In this document: positions 18,508 through 27,559 of the stretch, piece after piece
Numbering within the stretch: the stretch's first letter is position 1
Layout of the letters: each line of letters begins with the position of its first letter
Assembly (NCBI GenBank): GCA_023301725.1
Contig: JALZUD010000145.1
Span: forward strand, 1 to 36,720
From: Granulosicoccus sp.
GTDB taxonomy: Bacteria; Pseudomonadota; Gammaproteobacteria; Granulosicoccales; Granulosicoccaceae
DNA: 36,720 nt
Direction: 5' to 3'
Position numbers and translations under genes: made by a program
Notes under the pieces: model-generated
The model's input: the letters and a program-made list of their open reading frames with translations, nothing else
Told to the model about the DNA's origin: nothing
The model's database searches: none

Positions 18508-19149
18508 TTATGACGATCTTCTGGCAATCAAGCTTGCTTCGGAAGAGGCGCTGACAGGATGTTTAACCATTCCCTGAACAGCTCGAGCAATCGCCCCCCT
18601 TTTATTAGCATCGCCATGCTCAGGCTCAGGCTCGCGGTACTCAAGCACATGCAGCGGGCGAAACAAGGTCAACAGCTCATTGGGTTCAAGCATAAAATTC
18701 TTGTTTTTTAAACCACGCACAAATGTTTGATAAAACAGGATCCCATCTGGCTTCAGTGCATCAACAATAAATGGGCACAGCGCTCTATCAAGAAAACGCG
18801 AAACGACTATCACATCAAATGAACGAGTCTCTGGTGGACAAGCCACAACATCTCTGACGCTTGCACTTTCGATAGAGTTGGGCTTCCGAGCACGTATTTG
18901 TTCGATAACCACATCACTGATATCCCATGCACAAACACTAAAACCCGCTTTTGCCAGAAAATGCGCATTACCTCCTAAGCCACAAGCAAGATCCAACGCA
19001 TAACGTTGCCTTGCTACCCCATCAGATGATGATACTTGAGCATCAGGCAACCATCGCGCTCCACGGCTTAACACTTCCGAGGGCGCAGGAATGCTATCCC
19101 CCGAATGCGCATATCGAGCATTCCATTTACTCACGACCGGTTCGCTCAT
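18508..19149 (-). CDS. Class I SAM-dependent methyltransferase
   Basis: This is a small cytoplasmic methyltransferase of 213 residues. The SAM-binding motif I is ALDLACGLGGNAHFLAKAGF, followed by the acidic strand end VCAWDIS (motif II) and FDVIVVSRFLDR (motif IV). The layout resembles TehB-like and other small-molecule methyltransferases, but no substrate can be deduced. GGGA lies about eight bases before the ATG at 19149. It begins 24 bases after the trkH stop and so is probably the last gene of the long def-to-trkH run. The C-terminal tail after LRPLHVLEYREPEPEHG looks complete. I give no gene symbol. Confidence 0.82.
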   Translation of the reverse strand: MSEPVVSKWNARYAHSGDSIPAPSEVLSRGARWLPDAQVSSSDGVARQRYALDLACGLGGNAHFLAKAGFSVCAWDISDVVIEQIRARKPNSIESASVRDVVACPPETRSFDVIVVSRFLDRALCPFIVDALKPDGILFYQTFVRGLKNKNFMLEPNELLTLFRPLHVLEYREPEPEHGDANKRGAIARAVQGMVKHPVSASSEASLIARRSS

Positions 19150-19173
19150 GTGGCCATCCCTAAAGAACGTGAA

Positions 19174-20667
19174 TTAATATTTCCAGAACGCAGGTGTAAA
19201 CAACACCAGTAACGTAAAAATTTCCAACCGCCCGAAGAGCATGGCGAAACACAACACAACAAGTTCAAAGTCGCCCAAGCTGGAATAGTTGGCTGCCACA
19301 ATTCCCAAACCTGGGCCCAGATTATTTAAACAGGCAACCACAGCCGAAAAAGCACTTTCCTGGTCTAACCCAGCCGCCATTAGCAGCAAAAGCATCACTG
19401 CCAGCACGACTACATAACTGGCAAAAAAACCCCAGACTACGTCAATCATGTGATTTGGCATAGTTGTTCTGCCAACCTTGACGACGACCGTTGAGTAAGG
19501 ATGCAGCATGCGATGCAACTCTCTCTGACCCTGCTTGAACAACAACAGAACACGCACCACTTTCATTCCACCACCAGTGGAACCTGCACATCCTCCAGCG
19601 AAACTTGCAAATAACAAGAGGACAGGCAAAAATCCAGGCCAGTTAAAATATTCTTCAGAGGTGAAACCTGTGGTCGTGCCAATAGAGACCACATGAAAGA
19701 GTGCGTCTCGTATCGATTTTCGCCACTCAGAAGTTTCAGTGATGAACAGATAACTGCTGGTGATAATCGTCAGGACCAAGGCAATGTAAATATACGTGCG
19801 AAATTCTTCGTCTTTCCAATAGTGCAGCAAATTTAATTTGGGGAGATGACGCGTAGCGGCAAAATGCAGCGCAAAATTTACGCCAGAGATTAGCATAAAG
19901 ACCACCGCAATCATTTCGATTGCTGTACTGTCGAAATAGCCAATACTATTATCATGTGTTGAAAATCCACCAATAGCGACTGTGGAAAAGCTATGGCCCA
20001 CCGCATCAAAAAAAGTCATACCGGCCGCCCAATAGGCTGCCGCACAAAAAACAGTGAGCCCAAGGTAGATGTACCACAGCGCTTTGGCAGTACTGGCTAT
20101 CCGCGGTGTCAACTTGCCTTTATTAATTCCTGGCATCTCTGCTTTATATAGCTGCTGCCCCCCAATACCCAACAATGGCAATACAGCCACTGCCAGAACA
20201 ATGATTCCCATACCACCCAACCATTGAATTTGCTGCCGGTAAAATAAAATCGACTTTGGCAATAAATCGAGCCCAACAATCAGTGTTGCTCCAGTGGTAG
20301 TCAATCCGGACATCGATTCAAAAATAGCGCTAGCTACTGATAAGTCCAGTGGGGAATACAAGTAGAAAGGCAATCCGCCAAAGATACCCAATACCGCCCA
20401 GAACAAAACGACGATCAGGAACCCGTCGCGAATGCGCAACTCGGCCTCGTACGTTCGAACAGGTAGATACAACAACAACCCCACTATTACGGTCGCCAAG
20501 AAGGCTCTGATAAACGGTGTTAACGCATTCAGCTGGTCACCATAAGCAATACCAACCAAAACAGGTACTAACATGGTGATGCTAAACAAGGTGAGAAGCA
20601 CACCCACCACACGCTGCACCACCAGTAACTGAACAGGTATTGGCGATACGCGACTAGACAAAACCAA
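19174..20667 (-). CDS. trkH: Trk potassium uptake system membrane subunit
   Basis: TrkH is the K+-translocating integral membrane subunit of the Trk system; it works with the TrkA ring below it in the membrane. The 497-residue length is usual. All four pore-loop selectivity filters are recognisable: SGLTTTGAT, STVAIGGFSTHD, SIGTTTGFT and CLNNLGPGLG. The intramembrane gate loop AGGCAGSTGGGMKVVRVLLL is also present. The reading frame overlaps trkA by 14 bases. The first usable start is a TTG at 20667; a second TTG at 20661 is better spaced from AGGTGG, so the exact start is uncertain. The trkA-trkH pairing on one transcript gives the complete uptake system. Confidence 0.95.
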   Translation of the reverse strand: MVLSSRVSPIPVQLLVVQRVVGVLLTLFSITMLVPVLVGIAYGDQLNALTPFIRAFLATVIVGLLLYLPVRTYEAELRIRDGFLIVVLFWAVLGIFGGLPFYLYSPLDLSVASAIFESMSGLTTTGATLIVGLDLLPKSILFYRQQIQWLGGMGIIVLAVAVLPLLGIGGQQLYKAEMPGINKGKLTPRIASTAKALWYIYLGLTVFCAAAYWAAGMTFFDAVGHSFSTVAIGGFSTHDNSIGYFDSTAIEMIAVVFMLISGVNFALHFAATRHLPKLNLLHYWKDEEFRTYIYIALVLTIITSSYLFITETSEWRKSIRDALFHVVSIGTTTGFTSEEYFNWPGFLPVLLLFASFAGGCAGSTGGGMKVVRVLLLFKQGQRELHRMLHPYSTVVVKVGRTTMPNHMIDVVWGFFASYVVVLAVMLLLLMAAGLDQESAFSAVVACLNNLGPGLGIVAANYSSLGDFELVVLCFAMLFGRLEIFTLLVLFTPAFWKY

Positions 20668-22072
20668 AACCCACCTGAAATAGTTTTTCTACCGCATGAA
20701 TATCGCGTTTATCTGTTATCAGCAATATCAAATGGTCTTCAGATTCAATCATCAAGTCGTGGTGAGCGATCATGACTTTGTCACCTCTTACTACAACACC
20801 AATGCTGGCACTCTCTGGTAGATTCAAATCACTGACATATCGTCCAACAAGCTGTGAAGTTTGACTATCCCCTTTGGCAACGCCTTCTAATGCCTCAGCG
20901 CTTCCTCGCCGTAGTGAGTGAACTGCAACCACATCACCTTGGCGTGTCAAGGTAAGAAGTGCACCAATGGTAATTTGTTGAGGTGAAATAGCTACGTCAA
21001 TCATGCCATCTTCAATGAGATCAACGTAAGCTGGTCGGTTGATGAGTGACATGACCTTACGGGCGCCGCGCTTTTTAGCCAGCATAGCTGAAAGTATATT
21101 TGCCTCATCGTCGTTGGTGAGGGCGCAGTAGACGTCCATCGCCTCTATATACTCTTTTTTCATGAGCTCGATATCGGCCGCATCCCCGGTGTGCACAGAT
21201 GTTTCCTCTAACATAGAGGCTAAATACATCGAACGATCTGGGTCCATTTCGACGATTTTTACAGCGTAGCGATCTTCAAGCTTGCGTGCCAACAACAGTC
21301 CGATATTTCCCCCGCCCGCAATCATAATACGTCGACAGGGCACCTCATCATGATAAAACTGGGCTTTGACTTTGGCGGTATCACGCCTTCTTCCCATGAA
21401 AAAAATGACATCCTCAGCATGAATGATAGTCCTGCCATCAGGGATGATAGATTTTTCTACAACAACCTTCTCATCGGCCCCGGAATCCTCTTCGTCTTTA
21501 CTACCTCGATAGATCGCCACAACCCGAGTATCAAGTTTGCCTAACAATTGTTGAAGATGAGATAGAGGCCATCCGTCCATTGGCGCTTTAGCCTGTACTC
21601 TCACACCAACCAGGCGCACCTTGCTGTCAGCAAAATCTATTACTTGTAGGGCACCCGGATGTTCAATGATGCGCTCTACATGATCAGTTATCAGTTGCTC
21701 CGGACTGATAATGGTATCTATCGGGATATTGTCATTCTTGAACAAATTTTGTTCGCGCACGTATTCTGCCGAGCGAATTCGTGCAATTTTTTGTGGCGTA
21801 CGATATAAACTGTATGCAATCTGTATTGCAACAATGTTGGTTTCGTCCGAATCAGTCGCAGCAATAATCATATCCGCATCTTCAGCACCAGCCTCCCGTA
21901 GTACTTCAGGGTGCGATGCATAACCAACCACCGTTTGCAGCTCTTCTACCTCTTCAAGATGCTTGAGCGACTCTTCATCAGTGTCTACAACAACAAGATC
22001 ATTTTGTTCGGCAGCTAAACTTCGCGCCACAGATTGACCGACCCGCCCAGCCCCAAGTACGATAATTTTCAT
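20654..22072 (-). CDS. trkA: Trk potassium uptake system regulatory NAD-binding subunit
   Basis: TrkA is the cytoplasmic peripheral ring protein that gates TrkH. The 472-residue protein shows the duplicated RCK plan: RCK-N1 with GAGRVGQSVA and an acidic strand end (VVVDTDEE), RCK-C1, then RCK-N2 with GGGNIGLLLA and RCK-C2. Both glycine-rich nucleotide loops are intact, so NAD(H) and ATP/ADP binding are expected. The length agrees with E. coli TrkA. It starts six bases after the ntrX stop, with no clear Shine-Dalgarno, which suggests coupling to ntrX translation, and it overlaps trkH. This places K+ uptake under the same transcript as the NtrYX two-component pair. Confidence 0.96.
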   Translation of the reverse strand: MKIIVLGAGRVGQSVARSLAAEQNDLVVVDTDEESLKHLEEVEELQTVVGYASHPEVLREAGAEDADMIIAATDSDETNIVAIQIAYSLYRTPQKIARIRSAEYVREQNLFKNDNIPIDTIISPEQLITDHVERIIEHPGALQVIDFADSKVRLVGVRVQAKAPMDGWPLSHLQQLLGKLDTRVVAIYRGSKDEEDSGADEKVVVEKSIIPDGRTIIHAEDVIFFMGRRRDTAKVKAQFYHDEVPCRRIMIAGGGNIGLLLARKLEDRYAVKIVEMDPDRSMYLASMLEETSVHTGDAADIELMKKEYIEAMDVYCALTNDDEANILSAMLAKKRGARKVMSLINRPAYVDLIEDGMIDVAISPQQITIGALLTLTRQGDVVAVHSLRRGSAEALEGVAKGDSQTSQLVGRYVSDLNLPESASIGVVVRGDKVMIAHHDLMIESEDHLILLITDKRDIHAVEKLFQVGFGFV

Positions 22073-22078
22073 GGTTGG

Positions 22079-23443
22079 CTAAACTCGTACTTTGTCAAGA
22101 TCAATATCAAGACTTCTTAATTTTCGGTATAAGTGCGTTCGCTCCATACCGACATGCTTGGCCAGATCACCAATATTACCCTGAGTAACAGACAGGCACT
22201 TTAACAAGTACTGGCGCTCAAACTCTGCACGAGCTTCCCTGAGTGGCAAGTCATATCGTAATGCAAGTGTGGCATCTGCACTATGCGCTGCACCTAGCGC
22301 ACGATCAATCTCTGCAGACTCAATGTCAGCTGTTCCGCCAAGAAGAAGCACTCGCTGAACGAAATTTTTCAGCTCCAAAAGGTTGCCTGGCCATTCAAGA
22401 TTTCTCAACCTATTTTGTGCTGCAACACTAAAGTGCCGGTAGGCAAGACCCTCCTCTTGCACATGCCAATCAACTAAACCTTCAAGTAATGCAGGGACAT
22501 CTTCAGGATGTTCTCGCAGCGCTTTGATTTCTAGAACTTCAGCACTGAGAAGACGCGCTAACACAGAATCAAGACTGCCTCGCTTTACCGCCAAATTCAG
22601 ATCTTGTCGCGACGATGAAATAATTCGACAATGAAAAGGAATGCGTTGGCTAGAACCTACACGCATAAAACCCTGTTGCTCAATCGCCTGCAACAGACAT
22701 TGCTGCGCACTGGCCGGGAGTAATTCCAGTTCATTGAGAAAAAGTGTTCCATTGGATGCAGACTCGAGAAACCCCATCCTTACGGTGCCATCGCGCTCTT
22801 CTCCAAACAACTCACGGTGCGCATTGACCGACGACAAGGTATCGCAACGAAGTTGAATAAAGCGCCCTGTTGTTTCAGGGTGCCGATCGTGCAAACTCTG
22901 TGCAAATAGCACCCTCCCACTGCCCGACTCACCTAAAACCAATAGTGAGCTAGTACGGGTTGCCTGAGTGGCAACAGCTTCTTTCAGTGTTTTAACGTAA
23001 TCACTCACCCCCAATAAAAAGGGTAAACGCCTTGGCATTTCGCGCACTTGACCATCATGAGTTTCGTTTGGTGGCCCTTCGGCCAGAGCCTTTTCAACAG
23101 TCAACAACAACTTGGCTAAGGACAGAGGTTTCTCTATAAAATCCACCGCACCATGACGAGTCGCCTCAACCGCGGTTTCAACAGTACCGTGGCCTGAAAT
23201 CATGATCACTGGGAATTTGAGTGCGTTTGTGCTCTTCCAAGATTTCAGCAAAGAGACACCATCCATATCAGGCATCCATATATCCAGAAGCACTAGGTTA
23301 GGTGTAGATTCTTCAATAGCAGCTTGTGCGTTGGCTGCGGTGTCAGCAACCGATACCACGTAGCCTTCATCTTCAAGAATTTCTTGTATCAGACCACGAA
23401 TATCGGGTTCATCATCGACGATAAGCACAGAACGTTCATTCAT
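22079..23443 (-). CDS. ntrX: NtrX-type response regulator with degenerate AAA+ domain
   Basis: This is a DNA-binding response regulator partnered with the kinase encoded just upstream. The 454 residues comprise a receiver domain (1-120) with phospho-acceptor Asp54 in VLLDIWMPD and the conserved Lys in FIEKPLSL; a sigma-54-activator type AAA+ domain (about 140-325); and a Fis-type helix-turn-helix (about 420-445, GNIGDLAKHVGMERTHLYRK). The AAA+ domain is altered: Walker A reads GESGSGRV with Arg177 in place of the catalytic Lys, Walker B reads GTLFLNELE with Asn237 in place of Asp, and no GAFTGA loop is present. It is therefore unlikely to hydrolyse ATP or activate sigma-54 polymerase, and may act as a phosphorylation-dependent DNA binder. 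A strong GGAG precedes the ATG, which overlaps the ntrY stop. Confidence 0.87.
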   Translation of the reverse strand: MNERSVLIVDDEPDIRGLIQEILEDEGYVVSVADTAANAQAAIEESTPNLVLLDIWMPDMDGVSLLKSWKSTNALKFPVIMISGHGTVETAVEATRHGAVDFIEKPLSLAKLLLTVEKALAEGPPNETHDGQVREMPRRLPFLLGVSDYVKTLKEAVATQATRTSSLLVLGESGSGRVLFAQSLHDRHPETTGRFIQLRCDTLSSVNAHRELFGEERDGTVRMGFLESASNGTLFLNELELLPASAQQCLLQAIEQQGFMRVGSSQRIPFHCRIISSSRQDLNLAVKRGSLDSVLARLLSAEVLEIKALREHPEDVPALLEGLVDWHVQEEGLAYRHFSVAAQNRLRNLEWPGNLLELKNFVQRVLLLGGTADIESAEIDRALGAAHSADATLALRYDLPLREARAEFERQYLLKCLSVTQGNIGDLAKHVGMERTHLYRKLRSLDIDLDKVRV

Positions 23444-25656
23444 GCGGCATCTCCTCGAAGCTGCAAACTGGAAGGGTACGGCAGACTGACAATGATCGCA
23501 GCACCGCCTCCAATGCGATTCTCCGCCCTGATTTTACCGCTATGTTCTTCCACAATTTTTTTCACGATGGCAAGTCCCAACCCTGTACCTTTCGGTTTGG
23601 ATGTAACGTAGGGTTCAAATAATCTCTCCAACAATTGAACAGGGATGCCAGATCCTTCGTCCTCAGCAAGGATTTCAAGCACATCGTTAGTTTGCTCATT
23701 TCGTACACGCGTTGTCAGACGAACCACTTTGCGTAGCTTACCTTGTTGCGCCTCCAAAGCGTTCTTTATCAAGTTATGAATCAACTGTCTCATTCTTGGT
23801 AAATCTAGCGATAGTGGCGGCGCAGTGGGCGATAAGGAGAGTGATACCTGTAGTGACTCATCGCTGTTAACGTACAAATCAGAGATCTCTCGCAGCAATT
23901 CATTTATGCCGGTAGGTACCAACTTAAGGCTGGGGCTTGCCGAATACTCGGCAAAAGCATCTACCATGTCTTTCATGGAATCGACCTGATTTTCTATGGT
24001 AACTGTCAGGCGATTCAACAGCTCTAGATCACGCCCCTCGAGACGACCGCCGAACTTGTGACGTAAGCGTTCTGCAGACAACCTGATGGGCGTTAGAGGG
24101 TTTTTGATTTCGTGGGCCAGGCGTCTGGCCACTTCGCTCCAGGCAGCATCGCGCTGAGCACTAATCAATGTTGTCATGTCATCGATGACAATGACACGCC
24201 CGGTGAGTTGACCAGCCGTATCCAGCAACACAGTGCCACGGCAAAAAAGAAACCGTCGCCCACCTTGATCAAATACATCAATCTCTGTGGACCATTCGGT
24301 ATCAGGTTGTTGCTCTAACGGAACTCTTATCTGTTCACTGAACTGCGCTACAACACTATTGTCTTGCTCATGGTGCACCAAAGCCTGACCATACATCTGA
24401 ACCAATTCACCACCCAGAATTGACGAGGCAGCAGGATTACTTGTGAGTACCTTATTTTGCGCATCCAGAGTGATTACACCGCTGGATATTTGCCCTAGAA
24501 CCGCTTGTAGTCGCGTACGCTGTCGTTCAATCTGACGCTGGCTTTGCTCTGCATTCTTGCGGCTTTGCTCAAGCTGCAGTGTCATATAGTTAAATGATTG
24601 AACCAGAAAACCAAGCTCATCATTTTTGGTTCGCTTATAGATTCGTTTGGCATAGTTTCCCTGAGCCACCGACCGTGTACCTTCGACCAGATCATGTATA
24701 GGCACCATCATCCGCCTTGCAGCATATAACGCAAACCACAAAGCCATCATGGCAGAAAGCAACAACGCCAAGGTTAAGGTTAACATCGAGCTTATTATTA
24801 GAGGATCACGAAGAAAAACCAATTGCCTGTACTGTTGATAACTTGACTGTACGCTCTCTGCCAATTCAGCTGAACGATCGTTGATAGGGTACAAGGCTTG
24901 TAATACTGAATTTTCTTGTGAGGCATCTATAGCGAACACTGGAGCCACCACTCGAATATACAATTCACCTCGCCCAATAGGGTCTACCCCCACATAAGAC
25001 AAGCCTTGGCGTGCTCTAGTCAACAGATCATTCTCTGGGCGGTGGGGTTGGACACTAATGCTATCCAACAAACCAGTGGATGCAATAATTCTGTTATCCG
25101 GACCAATGAGCGTCATCTCGCTGGCATAGGAATCAGCACTTAAAGAATTTAATTCTACAACAGCGACCGACTCATTAACTCCTACCAGCTGCTCGGCAAC
25201 CTTCAATGCATCACGCTGCAGGATACTCATTTGCAACTCCAGTGACTCACGGCTTAATTCCAGCGCATCATCAAGCGCTTTTTCAATCTCAAGATCAAAG
25301 TAGCTGTTGATATTGGCTCGTAAAAAACGTATCGAAAAGCCGTATACCAATGTTACCGGTATTAATGCGAGTAACACAGAGACGATGACAAGTTTGACAG
25401 TGAGCCTTGAACCTGCGATCCGTGCACGAAATTCCTTGGTGAGACGCCAACCATTGTTAATGATAAGCACGGCAATAAAGCAAAGAGCCAGGCCATTACC
25501 AATAAGAAGCCAACGGTAATATTGACCAAAACTATCCAGCTGCAACGCTATGGTGCCTAGCACATAAAGCGAAGCGATCAGAACCACAAACAACAGGCCC
25601 ATGAGCACGGCACTGTTCAATAAGCGTTGACGTACTCGTGCTAGGTAATTGACCAT
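23440..25656 (-). CDS. ntrY: NtrY-type membrane histidine kinase
   Basis: This is the sensor kinase of the NtrYX pair, controlling nitrogen, redox or envelope functions in other proteobacteria. Across 738 residues it has N-terminal transmembrane helices (about 14-36, 49-66 and 88-108), a periplasmic sensing domain (about 110-285), another helix (about 287-312), a HAMP linker (about 313-368), and a coiled segment leading into a PAS domain (about 385-500). The HisKA H-box is RRLAHEIKNPLTPIRLSAER with phospho-acceptor His515. The ATPase lobe has N box NLIKNALEA, G1 DEGSGIP, F box LFEPYVTSKPKG and G2 GTGLGLA. All catalytic boxes are intact, unlike those of its partner NtrX. GGAGT sits just before the ATG. 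The gene overlaps DUF4390 by 16 bases and ntrX by four. Confidence 0.93.
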   Translation of the reverse strand: MVNYLARVRQRLLNSAVLMGLLFVVLIASLYVLGTIALQLDSFGQYYRWLLIGNGLALCFIAVLIINNGWRLTKEFRARIAGSRLTVKLVIVSVLLALIPVTLVYGFSIRFLRANINSYFDLEIEKALDDALELSRESLELQMSILQRDALKVAEQLVGVNESVAVVELNSLSADSYASEMTLIGPDNRIIASTGLLDSISVQPHRPENDLLTRARQGLSYVGVDPIGRGELYIRVVAPVFAIDASQENSVLQALYPINDRSAELAESVQSSYQQYRQLVFLRDPLIISSMLTLTLALLLSAMMALWFALYAARRMMVPIHDLVEGTRSVAQGNYAKRIYKRTKNDELGFLVQSFNYMTLQLEQSRKNAEQSQRQIERQRTRLQAVLGQISSGVITLDAQNKVLTSNPAASSILGGELVQMYGQALVHHEQDNSVVAQFSEQIRVPLEQQPDTEWSTEIDVFDQGGRRFLFCRGTVLLDTAGQLTGRVIVIDDMTTLISAQRDAAWSEVARRLAHEIKNPLTPIRLSAERLRHKFGGRLEGRDLELLNRLTVTIENQVDSMKDMVDAFAEYSASPSLKLVPTGINELLREISDLYVNSDESLQVSLSLSPTAPPLSLDLPRMRQLIHNLIKNALEAQQGKLRKVVRLTTRVRNEQTNDVLEILAEDEGSGIPVQLLERLFEPYVTSKPKGTGLGLAIVKKIVEEHSGKIRAENRIGGGAAIIVSLPYPSSLQLRGDAA

Positions 25657-26261
25657 CGGTACTCCTCGCTGGCCAGCTTCCAGACAGAGCGCAAAATAGG
25701 CTGCAATGACAGCGGTAACGTCGATGTCGACAAGCGCATAGATAAAGAACCCGTGAGCTCTTTGTTATTTTGTACACTCAGCTTTAGTTGTTTTTGTTGT
25801 TGATCTTCAAGGCTGAAGCGCAAAGTGCCAAGCTCACCCAAACCTGACAAAGCCGAGGACAGCGATCGATAATTACGGCTGACATTGCTTTCCACGACAC
25901 TGACACGGTAGTGCCGTGTCAGTTCATAGTATGTCAACGTGTAGTGGATCTGGCCGGTATAAATAGTGGCAGGAAACCAGAGTGAACGTGGTTTTTGCAC
26001 GTCAAGTTGAACGACAAAAGTCAGCGGCACGCCGCTGTAAAGTCCGTTTTCTACGCTTGGCGGCAACTGTACTTTCGCACTTGTTTGCAAATTCAACGTG
26101 TCGGCATCAATACGCAACTGCACATCACCAAACTCAATACTGCCTTGCTCCTCGACATTCGAATGTCGTGCATAGTGAACAGTGAATGCAATCAATGCAG
26201 CACCCAACAGGCATACCAGCAACAGCCAACGCGTTCCATCTTTGGCGCCTTGAGCCTTCAA
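25641..26261 (-). CDS. DUF4390 domain protein
   Basis: This is a 206-residue protein with one N-terminal membrane segment (about residues 11-28, RWLLLVCLLGAALIAF) followed by a beta-rich exported domain. The domain includes PLTFVVQLDVQKPRSLWFPA and YYELTRHYRVSV, the pattern of DUF4390. These proteins are typically encoded between rsmB and ntrY in gammaproteobacteria, as here. Their function is unknown; the position suggests an accessory to the NtrY sensor in the periplasm, which is inference. The frame can start only at a TTG (26261) overlapping the rsmB stop by four bases, without a Shine-Dalgarno, so expression is likely coupled to rsmB. It overlaps ntrY by 16 bases. Confidence 0.82.
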   Translation of the reverse strand: MKAQGAKDGTRWLLLVCLLGAALIAFTVHYARHSNVEEQGSIEFGDVQLRIDADTLNLQTSAKVQLPPSVENGLYSGVPLTFVVQLDVQKPRSLWFPATIYTGQIHYTLTYYELTRHYRVSVVESNVSRNYRSLSSALSGLGELGTLRFSLEDQQQKQLKLSVQNNKELTGSLSMRLSTSTLPLSLQPILRSVWKLASEEYRWSIT

Positions 26262-27559
26262 ACGTGCGGCTTTTTTATAGCGGCGTAAAAAAAACCGTCC
26301 ATGCCACGCTCTCCTGGCAATATCTGACGAACCTGATCAAGTAAGGATGCCTGTGAATTACGCTGTAAGAATCGCTCTATCTGGCGTTCGTTCTCATCTT
26401 TAAAAATAGAGCAAGTAGCATATAACAACACGCCACCCGGAGCCAAGGTGGACCAAAGCGCATCAAGCAATTGGGCTTGCAATGCAACCAGGTTTTCAAT
26501 ATCACTTGCCCGTCGCAGCAACTTGATATCGGGATGCCGTCGGATGACCCCCGTGCCTGAACAAGGCGCATCAAGCAATATGGCATTGAATGGCTGATTA
26601 TCCCACCAGCTTGTCGGTTGTGTGGCATCACCCGATACAACATTCACCTGTGTTTCAAGATTCAGCCTTTGCAACGTTGAGTGAACACTTTTCAGCCTGA
26701 CCTCATCCCGATCAATAGCAACAATCGAGGCATATCTGCCGCTCTCGGCAGCATGTGCGGTCTTGCCTCCGGGCGCAGCGCATGCGTCGAGCAAGCGTCC
26801 ACCTTCGGGTACGAACTTGCCGAGTAGCTGTTCCGCCATTTGCGCGGCTCCATCCTGAATACTGACATCGCCTTGCTCAAAACCGGGTAAGGCGCTGACC
26901 GGTACCGCTTTTTCAAGAAGCAGCGCATGGGGGACATCAATCAGGGTACTGGCCTCCATCGATTGTTCACCAAGACGAGCCTGATATGAGTCAAGCGATC
27001 CCTGCAAACGATTCACCCGTAGCCACATCGGCCCTTGCTCATTGTTCGCTAAACAGACTGTTTGCCACTGCTCGGGCCAGTCGGTTCTGATGATCTCTAA
27101 CAACCACGCAGGATGAGAGTACCGCTGGGTTTCGCTTAACGATTCATGCAGCAACTCACTCTGACGCTGGTAGTTGCGAAGCACCGCATTGACCACCCCA
27201 CGCGCCCAGGGTTTTTTCAAACGCTTAATCACCTTGACGGTTTCATCGACTGCCGCATGATCAGCTGTCGGTGTGTATTTAAGCTGGAATACACCAAGCT
27301 GCATGAGTAGATACACATCCTGATCTTTGGGTTTGAGCGGTTTTTGCAGAAGCTGGCCAACCAGTCCTTCCAGTTCATGTGACCAGCGACACCATCCAAA
27401 AATCCACGCTTGCAGCTGTGCTTGCTCACTGACAGCTACGCGCTCCTGAGCTTCAGGTAGTAAACGGGTGAGCGAGCCACTGTGTTTTTGCAATTGCAAC
27501 ATAAGCTGCAGAGCTTGAAAACGCAGATTGGTCGCTGACTCTGCAACAGGGTTTGACAT
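26258..27559 (-). CDS. rsmB: 16S rRNA (cytosine-967-C5)-methyltransferase
   Basis: RsmB methylates C967 of 16S rRNA using SAM. The 433-residue protein has an N-terminal NusB-like RNA-binding domain (about 1-140, with AVDETVKVIKRLKKPWARGV) and a C-terminal NOL1/NOP2/Sun methyltransferase domain. Catalytic motifs are complete: LLDACAAPGGKTAHAAE (SAM loop), AILLDAPCSGTGVIRRHPD (motif IV cysteine) and LYATCSIFKDENERQ (motif VI nucleophile cysteine). I take the ATG at 27559, which shares one base with the fmt stop (TGATG); a TTG precedes it by one codon. The length is normal. It is part of the def-fmt-rsmB series found widely in gammaproteobacteria. Confidence 0.96.
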   Translation of the reverse strand: MSNPVAESATNLRFQALQLMLQLQKHSGSLTRLLPEAQERVAVSEQAQLQAWIFGWCRWSHELEGLVGQLLQKPLKPKDQDVYLLMQLGVFQLKYTPTADHAAVDETVKVIKRLKKPWARGVVNAVLRNYQRQSELLHESLSETQRYSHPAWLLEIIRTDWPEQWQTVCLANNEQGPMWLRVNRLQGSLDSYQARLGEQSMEASTLIDVPHALLLEKAVPVSALPGFEQGDVSIQDGAAQMAEQLLGKFVPEGGRLLDACAAPGGKTAHAAESGRYASIVAIDRDEVRLKSVHSTLQRLNLETQVNVVSGDATQPTSWWDNQPFNAILLDAPCSGTGVIRRHPDIKLLRRASDIENLVALQAQLLDALWSTLAPGGVLLYATCSIFKDENERQIERFLQRNSQASLLDQVRQILPGERGMDGFFYAAIKKPHV

